Shown here piece by piece: positions 15,204 through 23,505 of a stretch of DNA of 64,000 nucleotides. The stretch covers positions 62,001-126,000 of the forward strand of contig PLDC01000024.1 of the NCBI GenBank assembly GCA_003134995.1, in the 5' to 3' direction. Position 1 is the stretch's first letter. The number at the start of each line of letters is the position of its first letter. A program made the position numbers and the translations under genes. The notes under the pieces are model-generated. The model did not search any database, had not been told where the DNA came from, and worked only from the letters and a program-made list of their open reading frames with translations. The stretch comes from Acidobacteriaceae bacterium. Lineage in GTDB: Bacteria; Acidobacteriota; Terriglobia; Terriglobales; Acidobacteriaceae.

Positions 15204-15345
15204 AGTCAAAGCTTACTTCAGCCATGACAAGGATTCAGGCCTCTATCCTGCATTTACTGAAGCGGAGTTTCGTTTTGGAACAGCCTTCGCGGTCCTGACC
15301 TGCAGGGCTTGCCATCCGCGCTAGAATAGCCTCAGCGAGGCCCCC

Positions 15346-15630
15346 ATGCCGCAACTAACGCCGCAAGTCTCCGAAGTTCTCGAAAAAGCGCTGGCCCTCT
15401 CCAGCGAGGATCGTGGACTTATCATCCACCGGCTCGTCGAAAGCCTCGACGATGAACCGGCCGAAGAAGGAGTCGAGGCCGCTTGGTCGGAAGAAGTTAA
15501 GCGCCGCGTGGAAGAGATTCAGTCCGGCAAAGTCGAAATGATTTCAGGCGATCAGGTACTCAGGGAACTCGCCGAAGAATTTCCCTATGAATCCCACCGA
15601 ATTTCCGGACCAAGCTCTTGTGACATCTGA
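15346..15630 (+). CDS. Addiction-module antitoxin-like protein, apparently orphan
   Basis: A 94-aa protein. Residues 1-75 (VLEKALALSSEDRGLIIHRLVESLD, then EEGVEAAWSEEVKRRVEEIQSGKVE) match the small helical antitoxins of the putative addiction-module family (TIGR02574-type) that normally precede a RelE/ParE toxin. Usual family length is about 75-80 aa. The last residues (FPYESHRISGPSSCDI) look like an extension into lost downstream sequence. No toxin frame follows; instead a 20-base dispersed repeat (15618-15637) crosses the stop. The toxin has probably been deleted. Confidence 0.7.
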   Translation: MPQLTPQVSEVLEKALALSSEDRGLIIHRLVESLDDEPAEEGVEAAWSEEVKRRVEEIQSGKVEMISGDQVLRELAEEFPYESHRISGPSSCDI

Positions 15631-15637
15631 CCTTGCG
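15618..15637. repeat. 20-base dispersed repeat, copy 1
   Basis: TTGTGACATCTGACCTTGCG recurs exactly at 45039-45058. Here it lies at the broken end of the antitoxin module. Confidence 0.8.
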
Positions 15638-16034
15638 TTCCACAGTTTCTCGGCCGATGATGTTAGGGAGCGAGAGCCGCAAAGTCGGTTCCGAGGCACG
15701 TTGTTCTTTGACAATTGAACAAAACGCAATAAGTCCTGTTAATTCAATATTTTACGATCTGCATCATTGATTCTAAACAGCTTAGCTCGTGCCCCATCCG
15801 CTAAGTCCTTTGAATGGAGTATTTTACGCGCAACCCCTTTGTTTTCATTGGTTTACTCGGATGGCAAAAACGTAAGTTGTTGATTACAGATGTTTTACGG
15901 TCGCAGCCGTGCAAATTTTTTTGATCTGGATTCGAGCCGAAACCGGGTTAGAATAGCTAGTCAGAGAACTTGATCGGTCCTCACGGTCACGACTCGGGCG
16001 ACTCTGGAATTCCTCCCCGCATCCGAACACCATA
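15638..16034. other. AT-richer intergenic stretch with three spaced degenerate direct repeats
   Basis: No credible gene. Three 27-base segments, each starting TAAGT and ending TTTTACG, lie at 15730-15756, 15802-15828 and 15873-15899, with gaps of 45 and 44 bases (period 71-72). A GTTCTTTGACAATTGAAC motif at about 15703-15720 precedes them. Similarity among units is strong only at the ends. Confidence 0.55.
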
Positions 16035-17774
16035 ATGAAGGTTTTTTCAACAGCTCTGTTGTGGCTAGTAGTGGCAGCAGCCGCGCTTTCGGCGCAGTCC
16101 TTGCCTTCATCTTCATCCGTTGCGCAGAGTTCTGCCACTGCGCGGGCCACTCTCAGCGGCCTCGTCACCAAAGATCCCGGCAGCGAGCCGGTGAAGAAGG
16201 CGATCATCGAACTGATCGCCGAGAGCCAGAGCGAAGGCGGAAACTACACCGCGCTTACCGGACCGGATGGCGGCTTCCGTATTGAGAACATCGCGCCCGG
16301 TCGCTATCACATGTTCGTCGAGCGCAGCGGTTTTCAGGAAATCGACAAGCATCGCCACAGGACTGAAGGCCGCGTGCTTACGCTCGTCGCCGGCCAGGAG
16401 ATGAAAGATCTGGTCATTCATCTGCAAGCATCGGCGGTGCTCGTCGGGCGAGTGACCGATGAAGACGGCGATCCCATGCCGGAATCGCAGGTCGCCGTGC
16501 TGCGTCAAACATTCGTCGCCGGCCGCAGCCACTGGGAGCAGGTTGGGGCCGAGCGCACCAACGACTTGGGCGAATACCGCATCGCGGGCCTTGCGGCCGG
16601 CAGCTATTTTGTCGCGGTCACGCCGCCTCCAGACTTCAGGAGCCTGATCGAAGCCAGCGGTCTTTCATCTGCATCTGCACCTGCGGCTCGCGCCCGGGCT
16701 GCGGCCCCCGACAAGCCCGCGCCAGCCGCGTATCAAACCACTTATTATCCCGGCACCAGAGATCGCGCGCAGGCCGCCGCAATCCAGTTACACGCGGGCG
16801 ATGAGTTTCCAGTAAATTTCTCGCTAACACCCAGCCCTACCTTAACCATTCGCGGGTCAATTGTGAATCTGCCGCTGGGCGCGAGTGCAGCGATTATGCT
16901 GCAATCGAATGATTTCAGCATGGTGCTGAATGGCGGGGAGGTGCACAAAGACGGCACGTTCGAGATTCGCGATGTTTCCCCCGGAGCCTACACGCTTCTC
17001 GCCACAGTCGAAAATGCAGCGACGCCCATGACCGCCCGTCAGGCGTTGCAGGTTACGTCTGCGAACGTCGAGGGCCTGCGGCTGGCTCCGCAAACGGGCG
17101 GTTCCATTCGCGGCCGCCTGCGCATGGAGTCGAACGGCAACGCCCGCGTCGATCCCACCCAGCTCTTTCTTCAGTTGCGCTCCGCCGACGGCGATGATGA
17201 CTCGCTAGCGTCCTTTAGATTTGAAGACGGCTTCTCGACGCTGGCACACGTAAATGCGGATGGCAGCTTCGAATGGAAGAACGTGCCTGCGGGACATTAT
17301 TCAATTCAGCTTTCCGACGCCAGTGCAATGCCGGACTGGTTTCTGAAATCAGTGACGGCAGGCCGCGACGCGGTCGATTCTGGATTCAGCGTAAGCGGTG
17401 GCACTACATCGGTTGATCTGGTTGCGAGCGCGAATGGAGCCGTGACCGAGGGCATTGCCACAAATCAAAAAGATGAGCCAGTCGCCGACGCAGTTGTCGT
17501 CGCGGTGCCAGAAGTGCGGTTCCGCAGCCATCCCGAGCGCTATCGCAAAGCGGTCACCGATCAGAGTGGGCACTTCATTCTTCGCGGATTGTCTCCGGGC
17601 GATTACACGTTGTTCGCGTGGGAAAGCGTAGATGGCGATGCATACTACAATCCAGAATTCCTCAAGGGCTATGAGGGGCAGGGTAAGGCGCTGAGTTTGA
17701 GCGAAGGCGAGCGCAAGAGCTTGCAGCTCAAGGCGATTCCCGCGGCTGAAGATCAACCCGAAGAGCAACACTGA
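16035..17774 (+). CDS. Secreted carboxypeptidase-regulatory-like (Cna-B type) repeat protein
   Basis: The 579-aa protein has a signal peptide (about 1-20, ending ALSAQS). It contains repeated beta-sandwich modules of the CarboxypepD_reg/Cna-B kind: ATLSGLVTKDPGSEPVKKA...GPDGGFRIENIAPGRY (about 38-95), VLVGRVTDEDGDPMPES...LGEYRIAGLAAGSYFV (about 135-200), and later GAVTEGIATNQKDEPVADA...SGHFILRGLSPGDYTLF. An Ala/Pro-rich linker lies near 205-230. Such proteins are exported and may bind polysaccharide or stabilise the envelope; enzymatic motifs are absent. It is monocistronic by spacing. Confidence 0.82.
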   Translation: MKVFSTALLWLVVAAAALSAQSLPSSSSVAQSSATARATLSGLVTKDPGSEPVKKAIIELIAESQSEGGNYTALTGPDGGFRIENIAPGRYHMFVERSGFQEIDKHRHRTEGRVLTLVAGQEMKDLVIHLQASAVLVGRVTDEDGDPMPESQVAVLRQTFVAGRSHWEQVGAERTNDLGEYRIAGLAAGSYFVAVTPPPDFRSLIEASGLSSASAPAARARAAAPDKPAPAAYQTTYYPGTRDRAQAAAIQLHAGDEFPVNFSLTPSPTLTIRGSIVNLPLGASAAIMLQSNDFSMVLNGGEVHKDGTFEIRDVSPGAYTLLATVENAATPMTARQALQVTSANVEGLRLAPQTGGSIRGRLRMESNGNARVDPTQLFLQLRSADGDDDSLASFRFEDGFSTLAHVNADGSFEWKNVPAGHYSIQLSDASAMPDWFLKSVTAGRDAVDSGFSVSGGTTSVDLVASANGAVTEGIATNQKDEPVADAVVVAVPEVRFRSHPERYRKAVTDQSGHFILRGLSPGDYTLFAWESVDGDAYYNPEFLKGYEGQGKALSLSEGERKSLQLKAIPAAEDQPEEQH

Positions 17775-17812
17775 AAGACCTTTTCTCGAACGTATGACAG
17801 GTTATGAGGTTC

Positions 17813-17838
17813 ATGACACTCTGGTATAATTGTGTCAT
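17813..17838 (+). promoter_or_regulatory. Extended -10 promoter inside a 7-bp inverted repeat (candidate vapBC operator)
   Basis: TGGTATAAT (TATAAT at 17825-17830) lies between ATGACAC (17813-17819) and GTGTCAT (17832-17838). The symmetric site covers the promoter about 20 bases before the antitoxin ATG 17857. This fits autorepression by an AbrB-type antitoxin, which is inferred. Confidence 0.6.
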
Positions 17839-17856
17839 TCCAATCGGAGTGTGCCA

Positions 17857-18108
17857 ATGTTAGAAGAAGCCCGGACGCGAGTGAATGAGAACGGTCGTGT
17901 TGTAATCCCATCTTCGTTTCGAAAGGCGCTCGGCATCGAGGTGGGAGATGAAGTCGTCTTGCGGATCGAAGGCGACGAACTGCGCATCACTACCCAGCAA
18001 CGCCGAATTCAGAAAGCGCAGCGCCGCGCTCGGCAACATGTAAAGCGCGGCACATCGCTAGTGAATGAACTGCTCGCGGAACGCCGCGAGGCCGCGAAAG
18101 GTGAATAG
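17857..18108 (+). CDS. AbrB/MazE-family antitoxin (VapB-type)
   Basis: An 83-aa protein from ATG 17857. The N-terminal SpoVT/AbrB swapped-hairpin domain reads VNENGRVVIPSSFRKALGIEVGDEVVLRIEGDELRI. A basic helical C terminus (QQRRIQKAQRRARQHVKRG) should bind the toxin. The PIN-domain gene starts 15 bases after its stop, giving a standard type II pair. A longer frame from TTG 17830 would run through the promoter and is rejected. The promoter-centred inverted repeat upstream is the likely binding site. Confidence 0.88.
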   Translation: MLEEARTRVNENGRVVIPSSFRKALGIEVGDEVVLRIEGDELRITTQQRRIQKAQRRARQHVKRGTSLVNELLAERREAAKGE

Positions 18109-18123
18109 CAGCGTGAATAAGCG

Positions 18124-18510
18124 ATGACCAGGATTGTGCTAGATGCTTCCGCGATCCTGGCCGTGATCGGCGGAGAACCCGGGGCAGAGAAGTTGACTCC
18201 GGCCCTGCTGGCCCGAGCCGTCGGCAGCGCCGTGAATCTTGCCGAAGTGCAAACCAAACTGGTGAGCCGTGGCTGGACTCCCGAGCAAGCATGGGAAGAC
18301 GCCACAAGTCCGGTTCGTGAAGTTGTGGCATTCGATGAGCATCAGGCCAGACTTGCCGGCGATCTGGCGATTGAAACCAGGCATCTTGGTTTATCTCTCG
18401 GAGACCGCGCCTGCCTCGCCTTGGGGATCGCGCTCAGACTCCCCGTGTATACCGCCGAGAGAGCGTGGAAGAAGCTTAAGCTCGGCGTGAGAATTCATGT
18501 CATCCGCTAA
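18124..18510 (+). CDS. PIN-domain toxin (VapC-type ribonuclease)
   Basis: The 128-aa PIN domain has an Asp in VLDASAILAVIGGEPG (Asp7), a Glu in NLAEVQTKL (about residue 42), and the C-terminal acidic site LSLGDRACLALGIALRLPVYTAE (Asp near 97), then a W-KKL motif. These form the Mg-dependent RNase centre of VapC toxins. The target RNA cannot be read from sequence. It is paired with the AbrB-type antitoxin upstream. Length and motifs are complete, so the toxin is probably functional. Confidence 0.9.
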   Translation: MTRIVLDASAILAVIGGEPGAEKLTPALLARAVGSAVNLAEVQTKLVSRGWTPEQAWEDATSPVREVVAFDEHQARLAGDLAIETRHLGLSLGDRACLALGIALRLPVYTAERAWKKLKLGVRIHVIR

Positions 18511-18553
18511 GGCCGCGTCGAATCCGGTAGAATAAAGGTTTTCACCTTACCCC

Positions 18554-20185
18554 TTGCTCCACTCTGATCTCATTCTGTCTTCGACGCTGGCCGCTTGGAC
18601 TGCTCCCAAGGGCATTGGGCCTTATCTGCGTCAGCATTTGTTGGATAAGACTTTTCAGGGGCTCTACCACACCGACGCGTTCGACCGCGCGCTGCTGATT
18701 CCTTATTTCATTGTGCTGATCCTGCTCGCTGCGTACGGGATGCACCGCTACATTCTCGTTTATCTGTATTACAAACATAAGAAGAACCGCACTACCGAAC
18801 CGGCCGCGTACTTTGAAGATTTGCCGCGCGTTACTGTGCAACTGCCCATCTTTAATGAGCAGTATGTTGTCGAACGGTTGCTCGAATCGATTTGCAAGCT
18901 GAAGTATCCGCGCGAGCAGTTCGACATCCAGGTGCTCGACGATTCCACCGATGAAACCGTCGACGTGGCGCGCAACCTCGTGGAGCGTTATGCCGCGCTG
19001 GGAAATCCGATCAGCTACCATCACCGCACGAACCGTGAAGGCTTCAAGGCCGGAGCGCTCGCCGAGGGACTAAAGACTGCGAAAGGCGAGTTCGTCGCTA
19101 TCTTCGACGCTGACTTCACTCCGCCGGAAGACTTTTTAATGCGTACTATTCATCACTTTACAGATCCAAAGATCGGCATGGTGCAGACGCGCTGGACGCA
19201 TATCAACCGCAATTATTCTTTCCTTACCCAGGTGGAAGCGATCCTGCTCGATGGGCATTTTGTGCTCGAGCATTCTGGACGGGCGCGTAGCGGTGTCTTC
19301 TTCAACTTCAACGGCACGGCTGGAGTCTGGCGGCGCGCAGCCATCGATGAAGCCGGCGGGTGGCAGCACGACACGCTCACGGAAGATACCGATCTTTCTT
19401 ACCGCGCGCAGCTTAAGGGATGGAAGTTCATCTATCTGCAGGATGTGGAGTGTCCTGCTGAATTGCCCGTAGAGATGACCGCGTTCAAGACGCAGCAGGC
19501 GCGGTGGGCGAAAGGGTTGATCCAGACGGGGAAGAAGATTCTGCCGCGGGTGCTGCGCAGCGACGCGCCGCTACACACGAAGATTGAAGCCTGGTATCAC
19601 CTCACCGCGAACCTGAGTTATCCGCTGATGATCGTGCTCTCGGTGCTGATGTTGCCGGCGATGATCATCCGGTTTTATCAGGGATGGTTCCAGATGCTGT
19701 TCATCGATCTGCCATTGTTTATGGCATCAACGTTTTCGATTTCGAGTTTCTATCTGGTGTCGCAGCGCGAACTGTTTCCCAAAACCTGGCCGAAGGCGCT
19801 GCTGTATCTGCCGTTCCTTATGGCTCTTGGCATCGGATTGACAATCACCAACACCAAGGCTGTGATCGAAGCGCTGATCGGCAAGGAGAGCGCTTTCGCG
19901 CGCACTCCGAAGTATCACGTAGTGTCGAAGCGAGACAAAGTTGGCGCTACCAAGTATCGCAAGCGCCTGGGTTGGGTGCCGTGGGTTGAACTGCTGATTG
20001 GCAGTTACTTTGCGCTGACTGTTTTTTATGCAATCGAGAATGAGAACTTCGTTACGATTCCATTTCTTCTGTTGTTCGTGTTGGGTTATTGGTATACGGG
20101 ATTGATGTCTCTGCTGCAAGGCCGGTTCTCGGGTGTCGAGCTTAGCGCGGAGAGTCACACGAAGCCGTTTCCCGTGGGAGTGTGA
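18554..20185 (+). CDS. Processive family 2 glycosyltransferase (cellulose/glucomannan synthase-like)
   Basis: The 543-aa membrane enzyme has an N-terminal TM helix (about 48-72), a GT-A catalytic domain with D,D,D,QxxRW residues (DDS 129-131, DAD 185-187, TED 276-278, QQARW 314-318) and a C-terminal cluster of TM helices (about 350-520). This is the layout of CelA/CslA-like beta-glycan synthases. There is no PilZ domain and no bcsB/bcsZ neighbour, so it is probably a stand-alone polysaccharide or glycolipid synthase. The start is TTG 18554. The product is unknown. Confidence 0.88.
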   Translation: MLHSDLILSSTLAAWTAPKGIGPYLRQHLLDKTFQGLYHTDAFDRALLIPYFIVLILLAAYGMHRYILVYLYYKHKKNRTTEPAAYFEDLPRVTVQLPIFNEQYVVERLLESICKLKYPREQFDIQVLDDSTDETVDVARNLVERYAALGNPISYHHRTNREGFKAGALAEGLKTAKGEFVAIFDADFTPPEDFLMRTIHHFTDPKIGMVQTRWTHINRNYSFLTQVEAILLDGHFVLEHSGRARSGVFFNFNGTAGVWRRAAIDEAGGWQHDTLTEDTDLSYRAQLKGWKFIYLQDVECPAELPVEMTAFKTQQARWAKGLIQTGKKILPRVLRSDAPLHTKIEAWYHLTANLSYPLMIVLSVLMLPAMIIRFYQGWFQMLFIDLPLFMASTFSISSFYLVSQRELFPKTWPKALLYLPFLMALGIGLTITNTKAVIEALIGKESAFARTPKYHVVSKRDKVGATKYRKRLGWVPWVELLIGSYFALTVFYAIENENFVTIPFLLLFVLGYWYTGLMSLLQGRFSGVELSAESHTKPFPVGV

Positions 20186-20292
20186 GACGCCGGCGCTACA
20201 ACTCATTTACAATCCACTCGCCAAAGTTTCCGAACGGACACGGTCCGCATTGACTCCTTGTTGAGTGCGTTCGTGGCCTGAAGGAGGATCCG

Positions 20293-21285
20293 ATGCTCCG
20301 CTTGCGCAATCTGTTTTCGCTTCTCTCAATAGCATTGCTTGCCGCCTCGTTCCTGAGCTGTGGCGCTCACGATTCCGATGAGTATTTTGTATTCGTGGCA
20401 GCGAACCTCCAAGTGCCTTACTGGCAGGCTGCCGGCGCGGGTTTCAAGAAGGCGGCGGATTTATTCAAAGTGCGCGCTGATTTCGTCGGCCCTAACAGCT
20501 ACGATCCGAAAGCCGAACGCGACGCGCTCGATCAAGCGGTGCAGAAGAAAGCTACGGGCATCCTGGTGGGCGTGACTGATTCGGCGCTGCTCAAAGACAG
20601 CATTGACAAGGCGATCGCCGCCGGCATTCCCGTGATCACCATGGATTCCGACGCACCCGCCAGCAAGCGGCTCTTCTTCATTGGGACCAATAACTACGCG
20701 GCCGGCGTGAGCGGCGGCATGCGCCTGGCGCAAGAGTTGCACGGCAAGGGCAACGTTGTCGTTTTCACTATGCCTGACCAACACAATATGCAGGACCGCC
20801 TGCGCGGCTACCGCGATGCGCTCGAGCCCGCCGGAATCAAGATCACGCGCGTTGTGGATATCCAGGGAGATCCGCGCATCGCATTCGATACCACGACTCA
20901 GATTATCGGTAAAGAGAAAGATCAGGTCGATGCCTTCGTGTGCCTGGAGGCGCAATCGGGCAAGGAAGTTGCCGGCGTGCTCGCCAGCTATCAGGTCACC
21001 GGTAAAGTTGTGATGGCGATGGACACTGACCCTGAAACGCTCGACTGGATCAAAAAAGGCGGCATCGCCGCGACCGTTTCGCAAAAGCCCTATACGATGG
21101 CCTTCGTGGGCATGCAGATGCTCGACAATCTTTATCATCACAAGCCGCCCGCGCTCGACGCCGATTGGTCGAAGGACAGCTTTGCGCCGATCCCATCCTT
21201 TGTGGATACTGGTTCGGCGGTGATCGACAAGAGCAACGTGGACTCGTTCCTGCAAAAGCAAAGCGCCACGGGTGGGCAGAAATAG
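20293..21285 (+). CDS. Lipoprotein sugar-binding protein (type 1 periplasmic-binding family)
   Basis: The 330-aa protein has a lipoprotein signal with lipobox FLSC (Cys23). The Peripla_BP_4/RbsB-like fold follows: VAANLQVPYWQAAGAGFKKAADL, YDPKAERDALDQAVQKKATGILVGVTD, GIPVITMDSDAP, IGTNNYAAG, then KVVMAMDTDPETLDWIKKGGIAATVSQKPYTMAF. Such proteins deliver a sugar to an ABC permease. No ATPase or permease gene is adjacent, so it is an orphan binding protein or a sensor input. GGAGGATCC precedes ATG 20293. Confidence 0.88.
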   Translation: MLRLRNLFSLLSIALLAASFLSCGAHDSDEYFVFVAANLQVPYWQAAGAGFKKAADLFKVRADFVGPNSYDPKAERDALDQAVQKKATGILVGVTDSALLKDSIDKAIAAGIPVITMDSDAPASKRLFFIGTNNYAAGVSGGMRLAQELHGKGNVVVFTMPDQHNMQDRLRGYRDALEPAGIKITRVVDIQGDPRIAFDTTTQIIGKEKDQVDAFVCLEAQSGKEVAGVLASYQVTGKVVMAMDTDPETLDWIKKGGIAATVSQKPYTMAFVGMQMLDNLYHHKPPALDADWSKDSFAPIPSFVDTGSAVIDKSNVDSFLQKQSATGGQK

Positions 21286-21455
21286 GGATGCGAGCCAAAC
21301 GCGCGATTATTGTGTCGCAAAAAGCGCGACACTTCGCGCGGCTCGCCCAGATTCCCTCGGCAGGCTCGGGACAGGCTCTTCACTGCGCAAAAGGCGCTTG
21401 TTCAGGATGACAAGCCACGGGTGACGGTGGAGGCAATTTCACGTCAAAGGAATGG

Positions 21456-22820
21456 ATGGATTACACAATGGGAAAGCTGCATTCTGCTTTTTTTCTAACA
21501 GCTGTCTTTGCCGGTCTTTTTATTTCCGGCGCTGCCAAGTCGAGTTCTGCTTTAGAGCGGCAGCCCAACTCTGATTATCACGTGCGGCGTGAAGCGCTCG
21601 CGAAGAAGGCGGCGGGTGTTGTCGTTCTATTCGCAGCCACGGAGAACGACGGGCCCAACGATCTTTATGGTTTTCGCCAGGACGACAACTTTTACTATCT
21701 CTCCGGCTTGAGCGAGCCGGGCGCGGCTTTGTTGATTGCATCGGCTGCCGAGGCCAAGGGCGATGCACCGGCTCGAGCGTACACGGAGATCCTCTTCCTG
21801 CCTCCGCGCAATTTGACGCAGGAAAAATGGACCGGGCCCAAGCTGGGCGCGGAGAATGCTGAAGCGCCGAAGATTACCGGCTTTGATCGCGTGGAAGATA
21901 TGGGACGGCTTCCCGATGAGGTCGCGAAGTATGTGGGCGGCGCGCGTCCTGCGATTTACACGGATGTTTCTACGCATGGCGAAACCTCGCCGTCGGCCGC
22001 GCCGCTCGCATTCTTGAAGCGGCTCAATGCGTATCTATCGTTTCAGGATGTGAAACCGATGATCTCGTCGCTTCGCACAACTAAAGACGCGGGAGAAATG
22101 GCGTTGATACAAAAGGCGGTCGACGCTTCCGTCGCCGCGCACTTTGCCGCATTCAAAGCGGTGAAACCGAATGTGAATGAGCGCGAAATCTCCGCGCTCA
22201 TGCAATACGAGTGGGGCAAGCGCGGCTGCGAGCGTGTGGCTTACGCGCCTATTGTGGGCTCGGGTTATTACTCGACCGTGCTGCACTATTCGGATGATGA
22301 CAACGTGATGAAGTCCGGAGATGTGGTGGTGATCGATGCGGCGGGTGAGTATTCGATGTACGCATCCGACATCACGCGCACGTTGCCGGTCAACGGCCAC
22401 TTCACCGCACGCCAGCGCGAGATCTACGACATTGTTCTCGGCGCCCAGAGCGCTGCCGCTGCGGCTTTTGTCTCCGGCAAATCGACCATCAGGGGCGATG
22501 GTCCCGATTCGCTTTACAAGGTTGCCAAGGACTACATCAACGCTCACGGCAAAGACCTGCACGGCGAGCCATTAGGGAAGTATTTCATTCACGGGTTGGG
22601 CCACTCTGTCGGGCTCAACGTACATGATGCGACCGACTATAGCGTTCCGCTGGGGCCCGGCCAGGTATTCACCATCGAGCCGGGAATTTACATTCCCGAA
22701 GAGAACCTTGGTGTGCGCATTGAAGACGATTACTACGTCGATGCAAACGGCAAGCTGATCAAGCTGAGTGGGGCACTGCCGTCAGGGCCCGATGAGGTGG
22801 AGAGACTGATGACGAAATAG
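21456..22820 (+). CDS. Exported Xaa-Pro aminopeptidase (M24B)
   Basis: The 454-aa protein has an N-terminal signal peptide (hydrophobic about 10-27; MGKLHS at residue 5 is an alternative start). An aminopeptidase-P N-terminal domain carries the RQDDNFYYLSGLSEPGAALL block. The pita-bread catalytic domain shows all five metal ligands: Asp294 and Asp305 (VIDAAGEYSMYASDITRT), His383 (HGLGHSVGLNVHD), Glu408 (TIEPGIY) and Glu423 (VRIEDD). It should remove N-terminal residues preceding proline, outside the cytoplasm. It is not obviously in an operon. Confidence 0.9.
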   Translation: MDYTMGKLHSAFFLTAVFAGLFISGAAKSSSALERQPNSDYHVRREALAKKAAGVVVLFAATENDGPNDLYGFRQDDNFYYLSGLSEPGAALLIASAAEAKGDAPARAYTEILFLPPRNLTQEKWTGPKLGAENAEAPKITGFDRVEDMGRLPDEVAKYVGGARPAIYTDVSTHGETSPSAAPLAFLKRLNAYLSFQDVKPMISSLRTTKDAGEMALIQKAVDASVAAHFAAFKAVKPNVNEREISALMQYEWGKRGCERVAYAPIVGSGYYSTVLHYSDDDNVMKSGDVVVIDAAGEYSMYASDITRTLPVNGHFTARQREIYDIVLGAQSAAAAAFVSGKSTIRGDGPDSLYKVAKDYINAHGKDLHGEPLGKYFIHGLGHSVGLNVHDATDYSVPLGPGQVFTIEPGIYIPEENLGVRIEDDYYVDANGKLIKLSGALPSGPDEVERLMTK

Positions 22821-22867
22821 AAGTCAGTCTGAGAACTGGTCCACCGACGTGCCAGCATCGGGCGGGT

Positions 22868-22887
22868 TGGTATAATAGCTGGAGGAG
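22868..22887 (+). promoter_or_regulatory. Extended -10 and Shine-Dalgarno of a micro-ORF
   Basis: TGGTATAAT (TATAAT 22871-22876) is followed within ten bases by GGAGGAG (22881-22887) and ATG at 22893. The predicted leader would be very short. No clear -35 is seen. Confidence 0.45.
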
Positions 22888-22892
22888 ACTAT

Positions 22893-22991
22893 ATGCTCGC
22901 CTCACAACAGCAACGCCAGGAACCGCCCAAGAGGCCAACTGCCACTCCTCCTCCGCGTCCGCAGAATCAGCCATTCAAGAAGGGCGGATAG
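22893..22991 (+). CDS. 32-aa proline-rich micro-ORF
   Basis: ATG 22893 with GGAGGAG six bases upstream encodes MLASQQQRQEPPKRPTATPP and a further Pro/Gln-rich stretch ending KKGG. It is basic and disordered. It overlaps the 3' end of the convergent membrane-protein gene by 17 bases. The strong ribosome site and promoter-like sequence are the only support, and I know no function. Confidence 0.45.
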   Translation: MLASQQQRQEPPKRPTATPPPRPQNQPFKKGG

Positions 22992-23469
22992 CGAACGCCA
23001 TATACGCGAGGGTTCCGAGCTCGACAAACAGCGCAAGTGCCATGAACCAAAAAGCCCCGTTGAGCGACCACGCCTTCGCCTTGTTTAGAACGTGATTGTG
23101 AGAGATTCTTCCGTTTGCCAGCTCCATGGAAAGAGTCGTCACGCCTTCCAGTCTTTCAGCATCAGATTCTCCTAGATCGGCGAGCCAATTGGCGTACGTT
23201 TCGGGCAAATCATCGAACAGGTAATCCTTCGGCCACAGACAGGCCACGCAAAATATTCCTGAAATCACGACAAGGGCAATCACGGGAATTTGTGCCAGCT
23301 TTGGTGCAGCCTTTAGCCTGTCGGCTGTCAGCATTGTGGCGGCGATGGTTCCGAGAAACGTCAGGATCAAAAGAACGATGCTGGCCTTCACGTCGAACGT
23401 GTCACCCAGTTCCAGCTCAAATCGGTCGCGTTCCCTTGTTCTTTCCCCAAGAAATTCGTTCGTCGTCAT
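22975..23469 (-). CDS. Three-TM membrane protein of unknown function
   Basis: A 164-aa protein from ATG 23469 with GGAGGT five bases upstream; a start at 23487 would sit on that ribosome site. A charged N-terminal helix (FLGERTRERDRFELELGDTFDVKA) leads to TM1 (IVLLILTFLGTIAATML), TM2 (IPVIALVVISGIFCVACLW), a soluble acidic segment (about 85-130), and TM3 (AFWFMALALFVELGTLAYMAF). The layout resembles small membrane effectors such as Pycsar-type TM proteins, but no cyclase gene is near and I cannot assign it. It follows the MlaFE pair by 36 bases on the same strand. Confidence 0.65.
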   Translation of the reverse strand: MTTNEFLGERTRERDRFELELGDTFDVKASIVLLILTFLGTIAATMLTADRLKAAPKLAQIPVIALVVISGIFCVACLWPKDYLFDDLPETYANWLADLGESDAERLEGVTTLSMELANGRISHNHVLNKAKAWSLNGAFWFMALALFVELGTLAYMAFAIRPS

Positions 23470-23505
23470 GGCTACCTCCGTCTGCAAGCCGCTTGGGAAC
23501 GGCTC

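Larger units (their letters stand above)
14390..15345. other. Gene-poor accessory stretch with repeats, a small ORF and a tRNA-like element
   Basis: This ~950-base stretch holds two diverged 110-bp direct repeats, each with a hairpin followed on the minus strand by a short T-run, a 53-aa ORF between them, and a minus-strand tRNA-like sequence. The long minus-strand frames crossing it run through these elements and are not credible genes. Confidence 0.7.

Noticed and set aside
14593-15225. 210-aa minus-strand frame over the repeat and tRNA-like region
   Set aside because: It runs through a tRNA-like element, a hairpin with T-run and the opposing 53-aa ORF; only the repeat part resembles the frame in copy 1.
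11521-15346. Prophage or integrative element
   Set aside because: No integrase, transposase, capsid or terminase gene is present; only repeats and a tRNA-like sequence hint at transfer.
15703-15899. CRISPR array
   Set aside because: The three units match only at their ends, there are no cas genes and no further units, so I list it as a degenerate repeat, not an array.
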